NCBI GenBank assembly: GCA_017506865.1
Contig: JAFCMP010000525.1
Coordinates: forward strand, 1,488,001 to 1,552,000
From: Tribonema minus
Lineage: Eukaryota > Sar > Xanthophyceae > Tribonematales > Tribonemataceae
DNA length: 64,000 nt
Direction of reading: 5' to 3'
Shown: positions 12,519 to 23,185 of the stretch, in pieces
How positions within the stretch are numbered: the stretch's first letter is position 1
Layout: each line of letters starts with the position of its first letter
Translations under genes and position numbers: made by a program
Notes under the pieces: generated by a model
What the model saw: only the letters and a program-made list of their open reading frames with translations
Databases searched by the model: none
Told to the model about the DNA's origin: nothing

Positions 12519-12807
12519 GGCAGGATCGTGGAAGATTTTGAAGGATTTGAAGTTTGTGCTGTTTGGGCTCCTAGAGGTGCAGCAGCTTCTGTCCGGACGC
12601 AGGCATGCAGCACCTCCCTGATTGCATGATCATGACACTGCCTCAACCCCCCAATGGCCTCCCCTGCTGTGCTAGCTCGAAAAATTGCTGAACACTGGCG
12701 CATGCCCCCCCTAAACCCCCGCGCTCATGTCACTCGCCTTGTGTGTAATCGGCACAGGGACCGCCCTACAGCACCAGCATCAGCCTTAGATCCTGTATCT
12801 TAGAGCC
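12519..12807. promoter_or_regulatory. Divergent intergenic promoter region
   Basis: Only 289 bp separate the symplekin start codon (minus, 12518) from the plastid-protein start codon (plus, 12808), so both 5' UTRs and promoters must fit here. I see no TATA box that I would defend. Confidence 0.55.
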
Positions 12808-15800
12808 ATGCACGCCACCAGTGCTGTAGCCCTCGTCGCCGTGCTGGCCACGGCAGGTGCCTTCGCGCCAGCGACCCCTCTGGTGGCGCCTCGATGCACC
12901 GCCTCGATGAAGATGGCTCTGCGCCCGGACGACTTCGTCCCCAGTGAGCTCTTCATGCAGCAGTACCTGGGGCAGGACGGTATTCGCTACAGCATGGGCA
13001 AGACTCCTCAGGAGATTGAGACAGAAGGCGCGTACGTCGGGTCTCTGCTCGCCATGTCTTTTGCTGGTTTTTGGCAGAGGCGGATCCTGCAGTTGCAACG
13101 CTCTGCACGCATCGCCGCGGGCTGGCGATGCCGCTGAAACGACGCGTCTAGATGACAAGGACCGTCCAGAATTGCCTGCAGGGCATTAGTGGCTTTCGCC
13201 GTCGTGATGTACCAGCCTCTGCAAAGCTGACCCGAAACTGCTACTTCCCGCGACTTTCCATGTTTGCTTTGCTGCCGTGCTGTTGACACAGGCGATTACG
13301 GCTTCTTCGAGGCCATCTTCGGCCAGACATCCAACAACGCAGCCAAGATGGTGAGTGCAGGGGCTGCCTTTGACGTTGATGTATGTCTGCCGTCAAACTG
13401 CTTGTTTCCTGCCTCAAAGTCACCCCCACTCGGCTGTTGCTTTTGTCTCATGCACTGCTCACTGCTGTACTATGTTTATTTCTGCAGGAGCTGAAGAAGC
13501 AGGCGCGCGAGTCAGCCAAGAAGGTTCTCTACACGGAGGTGAGCTGCAAGCTGCGATGACCCTCGCAGTGGCGTGGGTGATTTCCGGGAGAGCAGGACTA
13601 CCACCCCCGTTCATGTTTGCCAGCTCTGCCAAGTCAAGCTGACCGCTGTTGCACACGCACGCGCTGCTGGTGCTGATCATGTGGCAGTTTCATTGGCAGC
13701 TCAGCTCATGCTGCCGCACACCCAGGCTGCATTCATGAACCCCTGATTTCCTGAGCACGCTTCCTGCGCGTTCCGCGTGACCCTGCACGCACGCAGCGAG
13801 CGAAGGAGTGGCTGGTGAAGTACGGATATCCGCGCGCATTCCCCGCGTACGTGGACAACAGCGGGTGAGTCGCGCCGACACACATTCTCTTGATTGTTTT
13901 TCGTGAGCAGCGACACGCATGCATCCGCAAACAGCACAGCTGTTGACGGCACTGCGTGGCCTATGTAGGTTCAAGCACACGAACGCATACGTTGATATTA
14001 TCAATGAGGGCTGTAACAGCTGCTGTCATTTGCTTCGGCGATGTGACGCTGCTCAAGCAGCACGCAGCTGCTGCCACAACCACCCCGTCCGCCGCGGCAG
14101 AGGCGGTGATCTACTCATGACTGCGTGGCTGAGTGTCAGGCTAGCGGGCGCAGCGACAGCCGCGGGATGGCGGGCGTGGCTGTGCACTTGCAGTTGAAAC
14201 AGCATAGGTTGAAGTTGCAGCCCGGCGTTCCAGCGCAAGACCATGCGTGCGCCGACGAGAGCACCGTGTGTCATGACTGCATTATTCGCATCAATCTTGA
14301 AGTCTGTTGCCGTCGAAACTACTCCTTTTGAAGTACACTATAGTCAGAGGGGAAGGCCGTCGGCGCGGGCTGGCGTGGAGCGCTGCCGCGGTGCGCCGCC
14401 AAGCGCCATGCGACCCCCGCTCCCTGAGCTTCAAGGGGGATGCACATGGGGACTGCAAGCTGAGTTGGCGTCTGGGTTCGCACGCACGCCATCACTCGCA
14501 AACAGTGCACTTTCTCGTCGATGAAGTGCCCTGCGGCTGGCGCTGACTCGGCAGTGCTCCCAGGCACAGCGCAGCGGCGCACCTGCGCGACAGGGGGAGG
14601 GGGGAGGGGGGGGTTGGTGGCGAGAGAGAGGAGCTGCCATGACAACGTGTTCAGCGTCACGCTGCGGGGCCTGCTTGAAGTTGACTGGGCGCAGACGTGA
14701 CAGCTGAAGCTGCTGCAGGAGACAGTGTTTGCTGCCGGTCGGGAGTGAGCGTGCCGGGATTGAGATGTGCATGGAATGAGGTACACCGTTTCATTGCTCC
14801 GATCCAGGGTAACAAAATCATGAATGGCGCTTGCAGCTGTTTTTCATCGACTTGGACGGCGTGCCTCTGCTCACGTTTGCGCACCCTGCCCCCTCCCTCC
14901 CTCCCCCCCCCCTGCATTGACGCGCAGTGAGGACGCCGCTGAGTCCGCGCCCGTTGTCAAGGCGGCCATGGCGGCCGTGGCAGAGGTGAGAGCGTGCTCG
15001 CAGCGCTCAGCAAGTGCTGGCTGAGGCTGTGGTGTCATATGTGGGGGGGGGGGGGGGCAGCGCGGACGCAAATGAGCGGGGGATGGTTTGCCGTCAGCAC
15101 GGCAGACTGCTGCTGCGCCGCCGGTGCGCCGAGTGTGCGGGACGGCAGCTCTGCCGCGACGCGCGGGAGCAGGCGAGGGGGAAGGGAGTGGGGGAGGGGG
15201 GAGGAAAGCTCAAGCAGAGGGGGCGGGGCGCTTGCCACTGAGCACTGCTGTCCTCCATCCTGGCGGCAATGCCGTTGGCAGGCGGCAGCGCGCTTGGTGC
15301 CGCGCCTTAGGGTTACGGTCTCGCAGTGCGCGTCGAGTGTGACTAAGGGTGCGGCAGCAGCAAGCGCGCGCCGGCGGTGCAGCTGCCGCGGTCTTCTGTG
15401 CGGACGCTGCTGCTGCACTGAACTGCGCTGCTGCCGCTGCGGCGGCGGCGGTGGCCCCGCAGACGGGGGGTTCGGGAGCCTCCCGCGCTGGAGTTTTGCG
15501 TTTTTTTGGTTGTAAGTTTGCGGCGCGGGAGCGGGGGGGTCAGAGGGAGCCTTGCATGCAGCAGCGCTCCACGTGCTGAGATGCCCCCCATGATGATGAT
15601 GATGATGGGTCATGACGTCCCATGCATGCATGCATGCGTGCTGACTCCGCTGGGTCCGGTCCCGGCGCGCCTGTCGCCTGGGTATCGTCGGCGCAAACGC
15701 GGCGCGCGTCTTGGCAGCGTCGTGCATGTCATGCTGTAGGCGTTGTGAGACGCGTGCTTTGGACCTGTGGTGACAATTCGCCTAGGCGGCAGCTGCAAGC

Positions 15801-18380
15801 GCCAGCGCAGAACTGCTGCCTCACAACCCCCCACATCGTGCCCCTGAATCGCAGCAGCCTTCTGCCTGCACGTGTGGCCCCGCATCGCGTGCGTAGTCGA
15901 GGCCGCTGTGACAGCGAGGGTTAGGGTTAGGTCCAGTATCGCCAGGTGCCAGTCCTCGGCGCCTGTTGTACGCAGTGAGACACACGCCATCGTTGCCTGC
16001 GGTGTGTCACTTCTACTGCTGTCGCCTTCGGCGTTGCCTTGGTCTTTCTGGTCCCCTTTGTGGAACAGCGACATACTTCAACATACATACTTCAACATAA
16101 CACTCCAGAATACATATGTACCCTGACTGACACGCCTCCGCTCCTCCGCGCGCCGCAGCCTGTCGCCGCCGTGAAGGCCGCCGCGCCCAAGATCGCCGCC
16201 GTGGCTAAGAAGGGTGAGCAAACGGAGGCATGCCGCGCCGTCTTGCATCACTGTAGTTGTGCGCAGCGACGGCGGCGCACTGCGGGGGCCGTTGACTGTA
16301 GGTGCAATCTTCGTTGTTCATCGAAAGCCTGCGCGGTCGTCGTGCTTTGACATGGCACGCTTGGTCCAAAGCCGTCAGCGTCGTTGACTGCGCTGCTGAA
16401 AGCTGCATACGCCAGATGACATTGTAGGAATATGCGGCTCGGTGCGTCGGTTGCTTGCGGCACAAATATGCCACCTGCTTTTCCGGCTGCTTCGGTGGTA
16501 GAATACGCGGAATGCGCCGCCACGGTGAGGCCTGTTTCGCTTTCGGTCGTGTTGCCTATGTGCACGCGTTGGCATGCGCAGCAGAATACATTGCGTATTG
16601 CATGGCGCTTTGTGCACTCTCCGAGGATTACGCGCGTGGAGAGTACGTCTGCAGTAGCAGTCGCCACATGATGGGTGCTGCACGCGGCGAAGCTAGACAG
16701 CATGTAGCTGACTGCTTCAGCGCGGGCTAGCAGCGCCAGCGCCACAACACCAGCAGCGCTCAGCACCTGGTGCCAATGCGGCTCGGCTCCGCTGCGCTGC
16801 GCTGCGCTGACTGTGGCGCACGAGCGTCGAGGATTAGGGCTGCCCAACCCTAACCCCACCACGGCAGGCGTGCACGCCAGCAGTGCAGGGCACGGTGCGC
16901 AGGCCGCTCCCAAATGCAGGTCTGTGGCGCCAGATTGCCGGTGCTGCTCCTGTGCTGCCGGAGCGGCGTACGTGACAGACAAGCCAAGAGCCATTCTGCC
17001 ACGCACTTGCGCGTGCGCGTGTGTAGCGATGCGGATGAACGCGCCGCGAAGCGCGCGTTGGCGCGTTCAGTGAAACAGCAGTACCATAACGGCAACGCTC
17101 AGCAAATTAATTTGCCGCAGTGGCCCTCAGGTGCAACGCTTAGTTCCAGGGCCAGCGCCGCCACCGCCGTGTGTGCACTGACTTGCCCCCCCCCCCCCCC
17201 CCCCCTCCCTGCCTCCACGCCGCAGCCGCCGCCACTGTCAAGGCCGCCCCTGCCGCCCCCAAGGCCGCGCCCGTCGCCAGCGCCACCAAGTCTGCGCCCA
17301 AGGCCGGCCGCGGTGAGCGCAGTTTTCCGTGATCACATCCACGGGTGAATGCATGCGTGAGGCGCGCAGTGTCCGCTGCGGTGACTGCACGAGCTCGATG
17401 CTTGACGTCGCGCGTCCGCGGCGTCGACTCGCAATCTGCGCCGCCTGAGCGCCACATGCCCGCCCGGCGTGCTGCCACGCCCCTCGCTCGATAAGCGGAG
17501 CCTTCGGTTTACTGCGCCGCTTCGTGCTGGGCCTACTGCAGCCGCCATCGCCATGCCCGCCGCTGCCACAGCCCCCGCTGCATCCATGCGGCGCTATACA
17601 CACGGCGAACTCGTCGTCTCAGCGGCGCGCACACTCGCGTCGCTCGTCACAAGGCCGCATTTCTCAACCGCGCCGCTGTTTGCCTTTCTTTCTGTGTGCA
17701 CCGTCGCTCCGCAGTCATCGCCGCCAAGCCCGTCGCCGCCGCCGCTGCCGCCGCCCCGCGCGCCGCCGTGACCCGCTCCGCCCCCAAGGTGACCAGTCCC
17801 CTCCTGTTACATGCGGACGATGAGCAACTGTTGCGTAACTGCTGCATAACTGTCAAGTGATGCGCGTGAGCCATGTTCCGCGCGGCGTGGCGTGCGGTGC
17901 GCCGCCCGAGCGCTGTGGTTGTGTGCTTCTGCGGCCTGAGTCTTGCGCGTTTGGCCACTTGTAGGCCGCGGAATGAGCACCTGAGCTACTGTTCTGAAAC
18001 ATTCACGAGCAGTTTTTGCAGGCCGCCCGCGGCACACATTGCAACCTGGTTGTTGAAGTGTGGTGCGGAGATGCTGAACACTCATGTTTGCCGTGCCCTG
18101 TGTTGGTAGGCAGGGGGGTTGTGCTCGATGTGGCCCCCCCCCCCCGCCACTTCTTGTACAATTGCCTCCTCGTTGACAGACAGAGCTCAAGCATGGCAAA
18201 CCGCACGCAATCAGACACTTGCGCAAGCTTACATGGCTACACATGGCAAAACGCCGCTCGCCGCGCGCGCGCCCTCCGTGCTGACACGTATTCCTCTGCT
18301 CTTCCTCGCGTCCCGCCGCGCGCGCTCGCTCGCAGCCCAAGGGCAACCTCGCCAACCTGCCCAAGCGCTCCTCCAAATAA
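12808..18380 (+). CDS. Plastid-targeted protein with Lys/Ala/Pro-rich tail (9 exons)
   Basis: I do not recognise the family. Exons: 12808 to about 13027, 13292-13350, 13488-13538, 13797-13864, 14928-14985, 16159-16213, 17226-17312, 17715-17788, 18336-18380, giving about 238 residues. Residues 1-17 form a signal peptide (TSAVALVAVLATAG), then AFAP, the Phe motif used for import into red-lineage secondary plastids, then an Arg/Ser transit-like stretch. The mature part has LRPDDFVPSELFMQQYLG, GDYGFFEAIFGQ, KKQARESAKKVL and KEWLVKYGYPRAFPAY. From about residue 130 it becomes an Ala/Lys/Pro tail that ends LPKRSSK. Phases agree from exon 2 to the stop. The exon 1 donor is uncertain: a GC donor at 13027/13028 gives ETEG-DYGFF in frame; the only in-frame GT site after residue 73 gives a longer hydrophobic join. 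Expected in the plastid; role unknown. Confidence 0.72.
15580..15650. repeat. Short ATG and CATG microsatellites
   Basis: A run of GAT triplets (15590-15606) and a run of GCAT units (15622-15638) in an intron of the plastid-protein gene. Nothing else is recognisable in this 1.1-kb intron except two telomere-like words at 15304 and 15917. Confidence 0.7.
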
Positions 18381-19499
18381 GCCGCCGGGGGGGACCTGCG
18401 CCTCAGCGCGCGCCCCGCCGCAACGCACCCCAGCCATCACACGCTCGGCGCTACCAGCGCATCAGTTACACAAGACAGTTACGTCTCAACAGTTAAAGGG
18501 CCTCTTTGTGGGTTTCATGTTTTCTGGCCAGGCCGACGGAGAGGGGGGGGGGGGGGATGTGGCCTGAGGCAGGGGATGGCGGTCGCAGCCCCCCCGGTCA
18601 CAGGCGTTATGGAGGGGCTTGCACCACCTAGGTTTCAGTGAAGATCTGTCCTGTCCTTTGTGCTGTCAGTTCAGCGCCCCCTCTGCGCGTTGGGGGGGGG
18701 TCTTGCCTCAACTCGATCATATCGGAAGTATCTTATGCCTTTGCTGACGGGGGCGCTAATACACGGCTTGTGAATGTTACACTTCGCAGCTGTTTGATTC
18801 TCGCCCTCCCTCGCCACACTGTCAGATTCAGCCATGATTAAATAATTCATGAATCAAGTTGAGCTCTGTGCTTGGCCTGCATTCAGTGCTTTGCAAACTA
18901 CACTTTCCTGGCGGAACGTCAGATGCAGGTAGCAGAGGCACGCGCGCGTTGTCTGCCTTTGCAAGCACATGTTTGAGAATGCTCCTGGCTACTCTGCGGC
19001 GACGTTGGACCCCATGTAATAATCTGTCCAGGACGCGTTGTCGCGCTTCAGGTCGCCTATGCGGCACACTGCGTATGCGTGTCCGTACAAGTTTTCGCTC
19101 ATCCCGTCCTTCTTCTGATGCACAACACAGGCCTCAATAGCCACGGGCCGTTGGTTGCCCGTGGCCTAAGCCACATTTGTTTTTAAATATAAGGGGAGGG
19201 GGGGGGTGCGCGGGTAATCATCCACGGGCGTGTTGTTGTTCACGGAAGGCGCGTCTATTTGGTACAAGGCGTCTGTTTAGGACTACATACTGTAGCTACC
19301 ATGGTGAGTTTTGGGCCTAAGCCGGCGCCGCCTAAGCCCTGACACACTGCAACACTGCAGCGCCGCACAAATTTGCTGCGATGCAAAGGCAGGCATTGCT
19401 CAACAACCGTTGTGTGGTGATCAACAGGCATGGCGTGCACAGTTGCTGCTCGCGGCAGACATCGCATCGACGTGCGCACGTGCAAGAGTACATCATGAT
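18381..19499. other. Intergenic region, no gene seen
   Basis: About 1.1 kb downstream of the plastid-protein stop. It has AT-richer stretches, G runs near 18543 and 19197, and short ORFs without exon signals or recognisable domains. Confidence 0.6.
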
Positions 19500-19805
19500 C
19501 AGAATTGCTACAAACTTGCCACATTGGCAATAGGGTCATTTGGCAGCATCGGGGAGCAGGGGCGGAAGCTGCTGGAGGCTGTGGCGACGGAGTATGCCAG
19601 CAGGATGTCAGTGCCCGGAGGAGCGCGCCCTAAAGCTCTCAAGGGCATCGCCCTGGCGCGCTTACGCTCGGCACTGTCGGCAGCGCTCCACATGGCGTAC
19701 TCTGGCCGTGTCATGACACACATGGCAGAATCCAGGGGGGGGGGGCACATGGAGGAGGACGTAGGGGAGGACCCCGAGATGCCATTTGGCGGCGGCGGCG
19801 TTTGA
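19500..19805 (+). pseudogene. Possible C-terminal remnant of a retroelement-type ORF
   Basis: An open frame ending at 19805 encodes GSFGSIGEQGRKLLEAVATE, then LRSALSAALHMAYSGRVM and an acidic, Gly-rich end. The pattern resembles the C-termini of reverse-transcriptase-like ORFs I have seen in algal genomes, but no catalytic domain is present upstream and no terminal repeats are visible. It could also be an unrelated small gene. The frame continues upstream to 19311 without support. Confidence 0.3.
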
Positions 19806-19981
19806 GTGGTTGTCGTTGCGACACTTTCAGACTGTCATACGACATGTAGATTCCTTACAGCTAGATGCCAATCATCTGGGCTTTTTCGCGCCCTGAGCGA
19901 GAATTAATAAAAAGTACATCATGAAGCGAACATTGTATTTCTGTGTAAACAAGATGGAGTGGTATATGTGTGTGCGCAGCG

Positions 19982-21598
19982 CTACTGCGGCTGCGACAGC
20001 AGAAGGCCAAGACGTGCACTGTTGGCATCGTTACGGCTGAGCACTGCGATCGCCCGAACAACAGCAGCGAGGCGTACCGCGTGCCCCGCACACGCCCGCA
20101 TTGCGTGTACAAGCACTTCACAAACCCCAGCCTGGCCGAGCTCGACCCTGTTGGCGCCATCCCTGCCAAACGTTTCGATTGCGCACAGTGCAAATGCTTG
20201 GACAGCGGCGTCGTCTGCATGCGCCCGCATCGATTCGACGAGCAGGCCGCACGCCCCCGCCTCGCCGAGCTTTGCATTGTTGGCGTCGTTCTCGGCGAGC
20301 ATCGCGACCGCCTTTAGCACGTGCCGCTGCACGCCGACGTCGGCTACGTGAAGCCACATCAAGTCCGCAACGAGCTCACACGCCCTGGCCTCGCCGAGCT
20401 TGGCGTTGTTGAGGCTGTTCTTGCCGAGCTTTGTCATCACCCTCACCGCCAGTGCTTCTTGTTCTATGGTGGCGCTGCCGCTGTGGCCCCGCATGAATAA
20501 TACAAGGCGCTCGCATGCCCCCGCCTCGCCGAACTTGGCGTTGTTGGCGTCGTTCTCGCAGAGCGTCCCGACCGCACCAATGATAATCATGTGCGTGGCG
20601 ACGGCAATTGTGCGCATTCCATCTATGAGATGCCCGCACGCCCCCGCCTCGCCGAGCTTGACTTTGTTGGCGTCGTTCTCGCCGAGTCGCGCGATCGCCT
20701 GTATCGCGTGCCACCGCACCTCGGCGTCGTATGCGTGCATCGTCAGCGCTCGCATGACCAGCTTACAGACCCCAGCCTCCCCGAGCTTGCTCCTGTTGGC
20801 GCTGCCCTTGCCGAGCGTTACGACTGCCCGCAGCGCGTCGGGTGCGTGCTCCCGCATCCTTTCAGCGAGAAGGTCGCACACCCCCGCCTCGCCGAGCTTG
20901 ACCCTGTTGGCGACGTTTTTGCCGAGCTGCGCGATCGCTCTCAGTGCTTGCTGCTGTATGGCGGCGCTGCTGACGTGCGCGCGCATACTCTCAGCAAGCC
21001 GCTCGCATGCGCCTGCCTCGCCGAGCTTGGCGTTGTTGGCGTCGTTCGCGCAGAGCCTCTCCATTGCTGCTAGTGCATCCCGTTGCACGTCCACGTCGGC
21101 TGCATGCGTCGTCATGGCTTCGACGATACCATTGCAAGCCCCCACCTCACCGAACTGTGCGTTGTTCGTGCGATTGTCGCTCAACGTGGCTATCGCCAGT
21201 AGCGCGCTCCGTTGCACGGCGGCATCAGCTGAGTGCGACTGCATCATCTCGCCGATACGCTTGCATGCCCCGGCCTCGAGCTCATCACTGCCTGCGAACT
21301 TCGCGATCGCAGCTGCGATGGTGGATTGCACGACGGCGTCGTCAGCTGCGCGCGCCGTCATCGCTGCCACCAGCGCCACGCATCCTCCTGAGCCCAGGAG
21401 CGCCTGCCTGACGGCAAGCAACGCCGAGCGTGCCGCGCCGTCCGTCGACGCGCATGGTGTGCTGGGCGTGGCGGTCGCGACAGCAGCGACGACGCCAGGG
21501 TGGGCCGCACTGGTCTCAAGCTCCCGCGGCATCACCGCCGGCGGCGGCAGTGCAGTCACGTCGACGATGTCCGCACGAGGCCCCTCGTCTGCGTGCAC
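19982..21598 (-). CDS. Armadillo/HEAT-repeat protein, single exon (538 aa)
   Basis: About ten tandem repeats of some 43 residues, from around residue 100 to the end, each of the form LGEAGACE-LVE-MRAH-AD-AVQ-AL-AI-LGENDANNAK. This is an armadillo-type superhelix expected to bind other proteins; the partner cannot be read from sequence. The first 95 residues are Ala/Thr/Pro-rich and probably disordered. One repeat near residue 240 lacks about six residues, and the last is cut after its first helix (LGLLLSQPQ, then stop). Such NDANNAKLGEAGAC proteins form large families in haptophyte and pelagophyte genomes, as far as I recall. It has no introns although its neighbours are intron-rich, which could mean retroposition. 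The start at 21598 is the first Met of the open frame. Confidence 0.8.
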   Translation of the reverse strand: MHADEGPRADIVDVTALPPPAVMPRELETSAAHPGVVAAVATATPSTPCASTDGAARSALLAVRQALLGSGGCVALVAAMTARAADDAVVQSTIAAAIAKFAGSDELEAGACKRIGEMMQSHSADAAVQRSALLAIATLSDNRTNNAQFGEVGACNGIVEAMTTHAADVDVQRDALAAMERLCANDANNAKLGEAGACERLAESMRAHVSSAAIQQQALRAIAQLGKNVANRVKLGEAGVCDLLAERMREHAPDALRAVVTLGKGSANRSKLGEAGVCKLVMRALTMHAYDAEVRWHAIQAIARLGENDANKVKLGEAGACGHLIDGMRTIAVATHMIIIGAVGTLCENDANNAKFGEAGACERLVLFMRGHSGSATIEQEALAVRVMTKLGKNSLNNAKLGEARACELVADLMWLHVADVGVQRHVLKAVAMLAENDANNAKLGEAGACGLLVESMRAHADDAAVQAFALCAIETFGRDGANRVELGQAGVCEVLVHAMRACAGHAVRLAAVVRAIAVLSRNDANSARLGLLLSQPQ

Positions 21599-21803
21599 AA
21601 CAGTGGCGTCGCAGTATCAGCAGATGGATACGTCCGGGATGAGACGCAGCAGGGGTTAGTGATGGCTACAAACCTGTCATGTCGATGTCTTCCGCCACGC
21701 CACCTGCTCCCGCCGTCGCTGGTCGCAGAGATCTAGGCAGTACATAATCATCGCGGTGCTGGCACCTGTGCGAATGATCAGCCAGCCACAAGAGGGTACA
21801 CAA

Positions 21804-22106
21804 TTACGCTCGCAGGCTCCTCCGCTCCTCGCCATTTGTGCTGGTGCGGATGGCCGCCCACAGGTCCTGAGCTCTGGGCCAAGCTGCGGGAAATTCATGC
21901 TGCAGCTTCACCCTTCGCAATTTGGATAGAGCTGGCGTTTCCATCCAGGCTTTGGTCAGATCGCCAAGCTTCACGTCGACTTCAGTCAGGGGCTCGCCAT
22001 TTTTAGGCATCAGGTCTGCAGCATCCCACGCTGCCGCCTCGCTCACCTCCTGCTTGACCGCTACAGCAGCTGCGCCGGCCTTGCGCTTAATGCCCCTGCC
22101 GCTCAT
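21804..22106 (-). CDS. Small uncharacterised protein (100 aa)
   Basis: The frame from 22106 reads MSGRGIKRKAGAAAVAVKQE, then an amphipathic, charged stretch (LTEVDVKLGDLTKAWMETPA, KLRRVKLQHEFPAAW) and ends RSLRA. No family is recognised. The basic N-terminus looks like a nuclear signal, and AVKQE resembles a sumoylation site; both are guesses. It lies in the same orientation as the armadillo gene. It could instead be the last exon of a larger gene, because the open frame extends upstream to 22352. Confidence 0.4.
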   Translation of the reverse strand: MSGRGIKRKAGAAAVAVKQEVSEAAAWDAADLMPKNGEPLTEVDVKLGDLTKAWMETPALSKLRRVKLQHEFPAAWPRAQDLWAAIRTSTNGEERRSLRA

Positions 22107-23185
22107 GATCAAGAATATATGTAGCCATTCAGCAGGCACAGGCAGTTCAGCGACATGGCGAGCCCTTCGGCATACGACAAGCTGTCGCTGCGCAGCACCA
22201 ATCTGGATCTGATCAAGCAGTACAACAGTGGTCTTGCGGTATGGGTGGCCTTCTTCACCTTTGTGCAAATAGATCGTCGGGAGAGAGTCACCTGTTGCAG
22301 TGCTGTTGAAGTACTTTTTTCTGCGAAATCGGTGCCCGTGTGTGTGTCTCAACGTGATTGTGACTGGACAAGGATCAGCCAGATTGTGCGGTCATGCGTG
22401 CGCAAACGCTGCTCCGCTGCTCGGCTGCGGTAATGTGGCTGACCATCATGACGCCATGCATGGGTCTGCTGATTCCTGCAAGGCACAGCTGCTCGGGCTC
22501 GGCGGCGGCGGCGGCAAGGCATGTTGCAGCGCGCAGCAGCAGCTGGTGTAGTCATCAGCACCTGAAAGGTGAGACCGTGACTGATCGATTGCGGTTATGC
22601 GCGCTTTGAGAGAGGACTCAAGGGTCATCATGTAGTCCAGAGCTTCTCGCTGCATGCATCCTCCCTCAGGCTTGCATGTCCTCTCCAGCAGCCTCCTTGT
22701 GTGGATCAGCTTTGCTGCACGGCCGGCCATCAGCGGCCGCAGTCGTGCCTTTGTTTCCCTTGATTCTCTGTCTGCCTTGCTTTCGAACGTGCTTGTTGCT
22801 TTGCATGCTCCTGCGGATGCTTGTGATGCGTTCTTTTGTGCATGTTGATGACACAAACGCACAAGTAAAGCGCCGACAGTCACCAGCTGGTTCAACAGGT
22901 CAAGTGCACACCATGGTCAGGCAGGGCCACTGCCACCGCCAATAGCCAACACAGCTGATGTCTGCATGACAACACCCCTCCCCACTGCAGAGGAAAAAAA
23001 ACAGGATGGTCAGGCAGGGCCACTGCCACCGCCAATAGCCAACACAGCTGATGTCTGCATGACAACACCCCTCCCCACTGCAGAGGAAAAAAAAGCAGGA
23101 TCCGCTAAGCACCACTCCAATTCTCAACGCTCCGCGCGTCTTCCCTCACTCTCTGCGCGCTCCCGCCGCAGCAGCGCCAAGTGCC
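22107..23185. other. Region upstream of the DUF819 gene
   Basis: About 1.1 kb. A possible exon at 22155-22238 (MASPSAYDKL to NSGLA, followed by GTATGG) could be an upstream exon of the DUF819 gene, but its phase does not fit the acceptor at 23171, so I do not include it. The rest holds the perfect tandem repeat described separately. Confidence 0.45.
22913..23098. repeat. Near-perfect 93-bp tandem duplication
   Basis: The segment 22913-23005 is repeated at 23006-23098. I see a difference only at the end, where the A run is followed by CAGG in one copy and GCAGG in the other. Each copy contains a pyrimidine stretch and a CACTGCAG acceptor-like word, and lies just upstream of the DUF819 coding start. 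The identity implies a recent event. Confidence 0.95.

Noticed and set aside
20400..21659. 419-codon plus-strand open frame
   Set aside because: Mirror of the armadillo gene; the real repeat periodicity and motifs are on the minus strand.
22155..22238. First exon of the DUF819 gene (MASPSAYDKL...)
   Set aside because: The end phase does not fit the acceptor at 23171, no intermediate exon was found, and the product lacks any family match.
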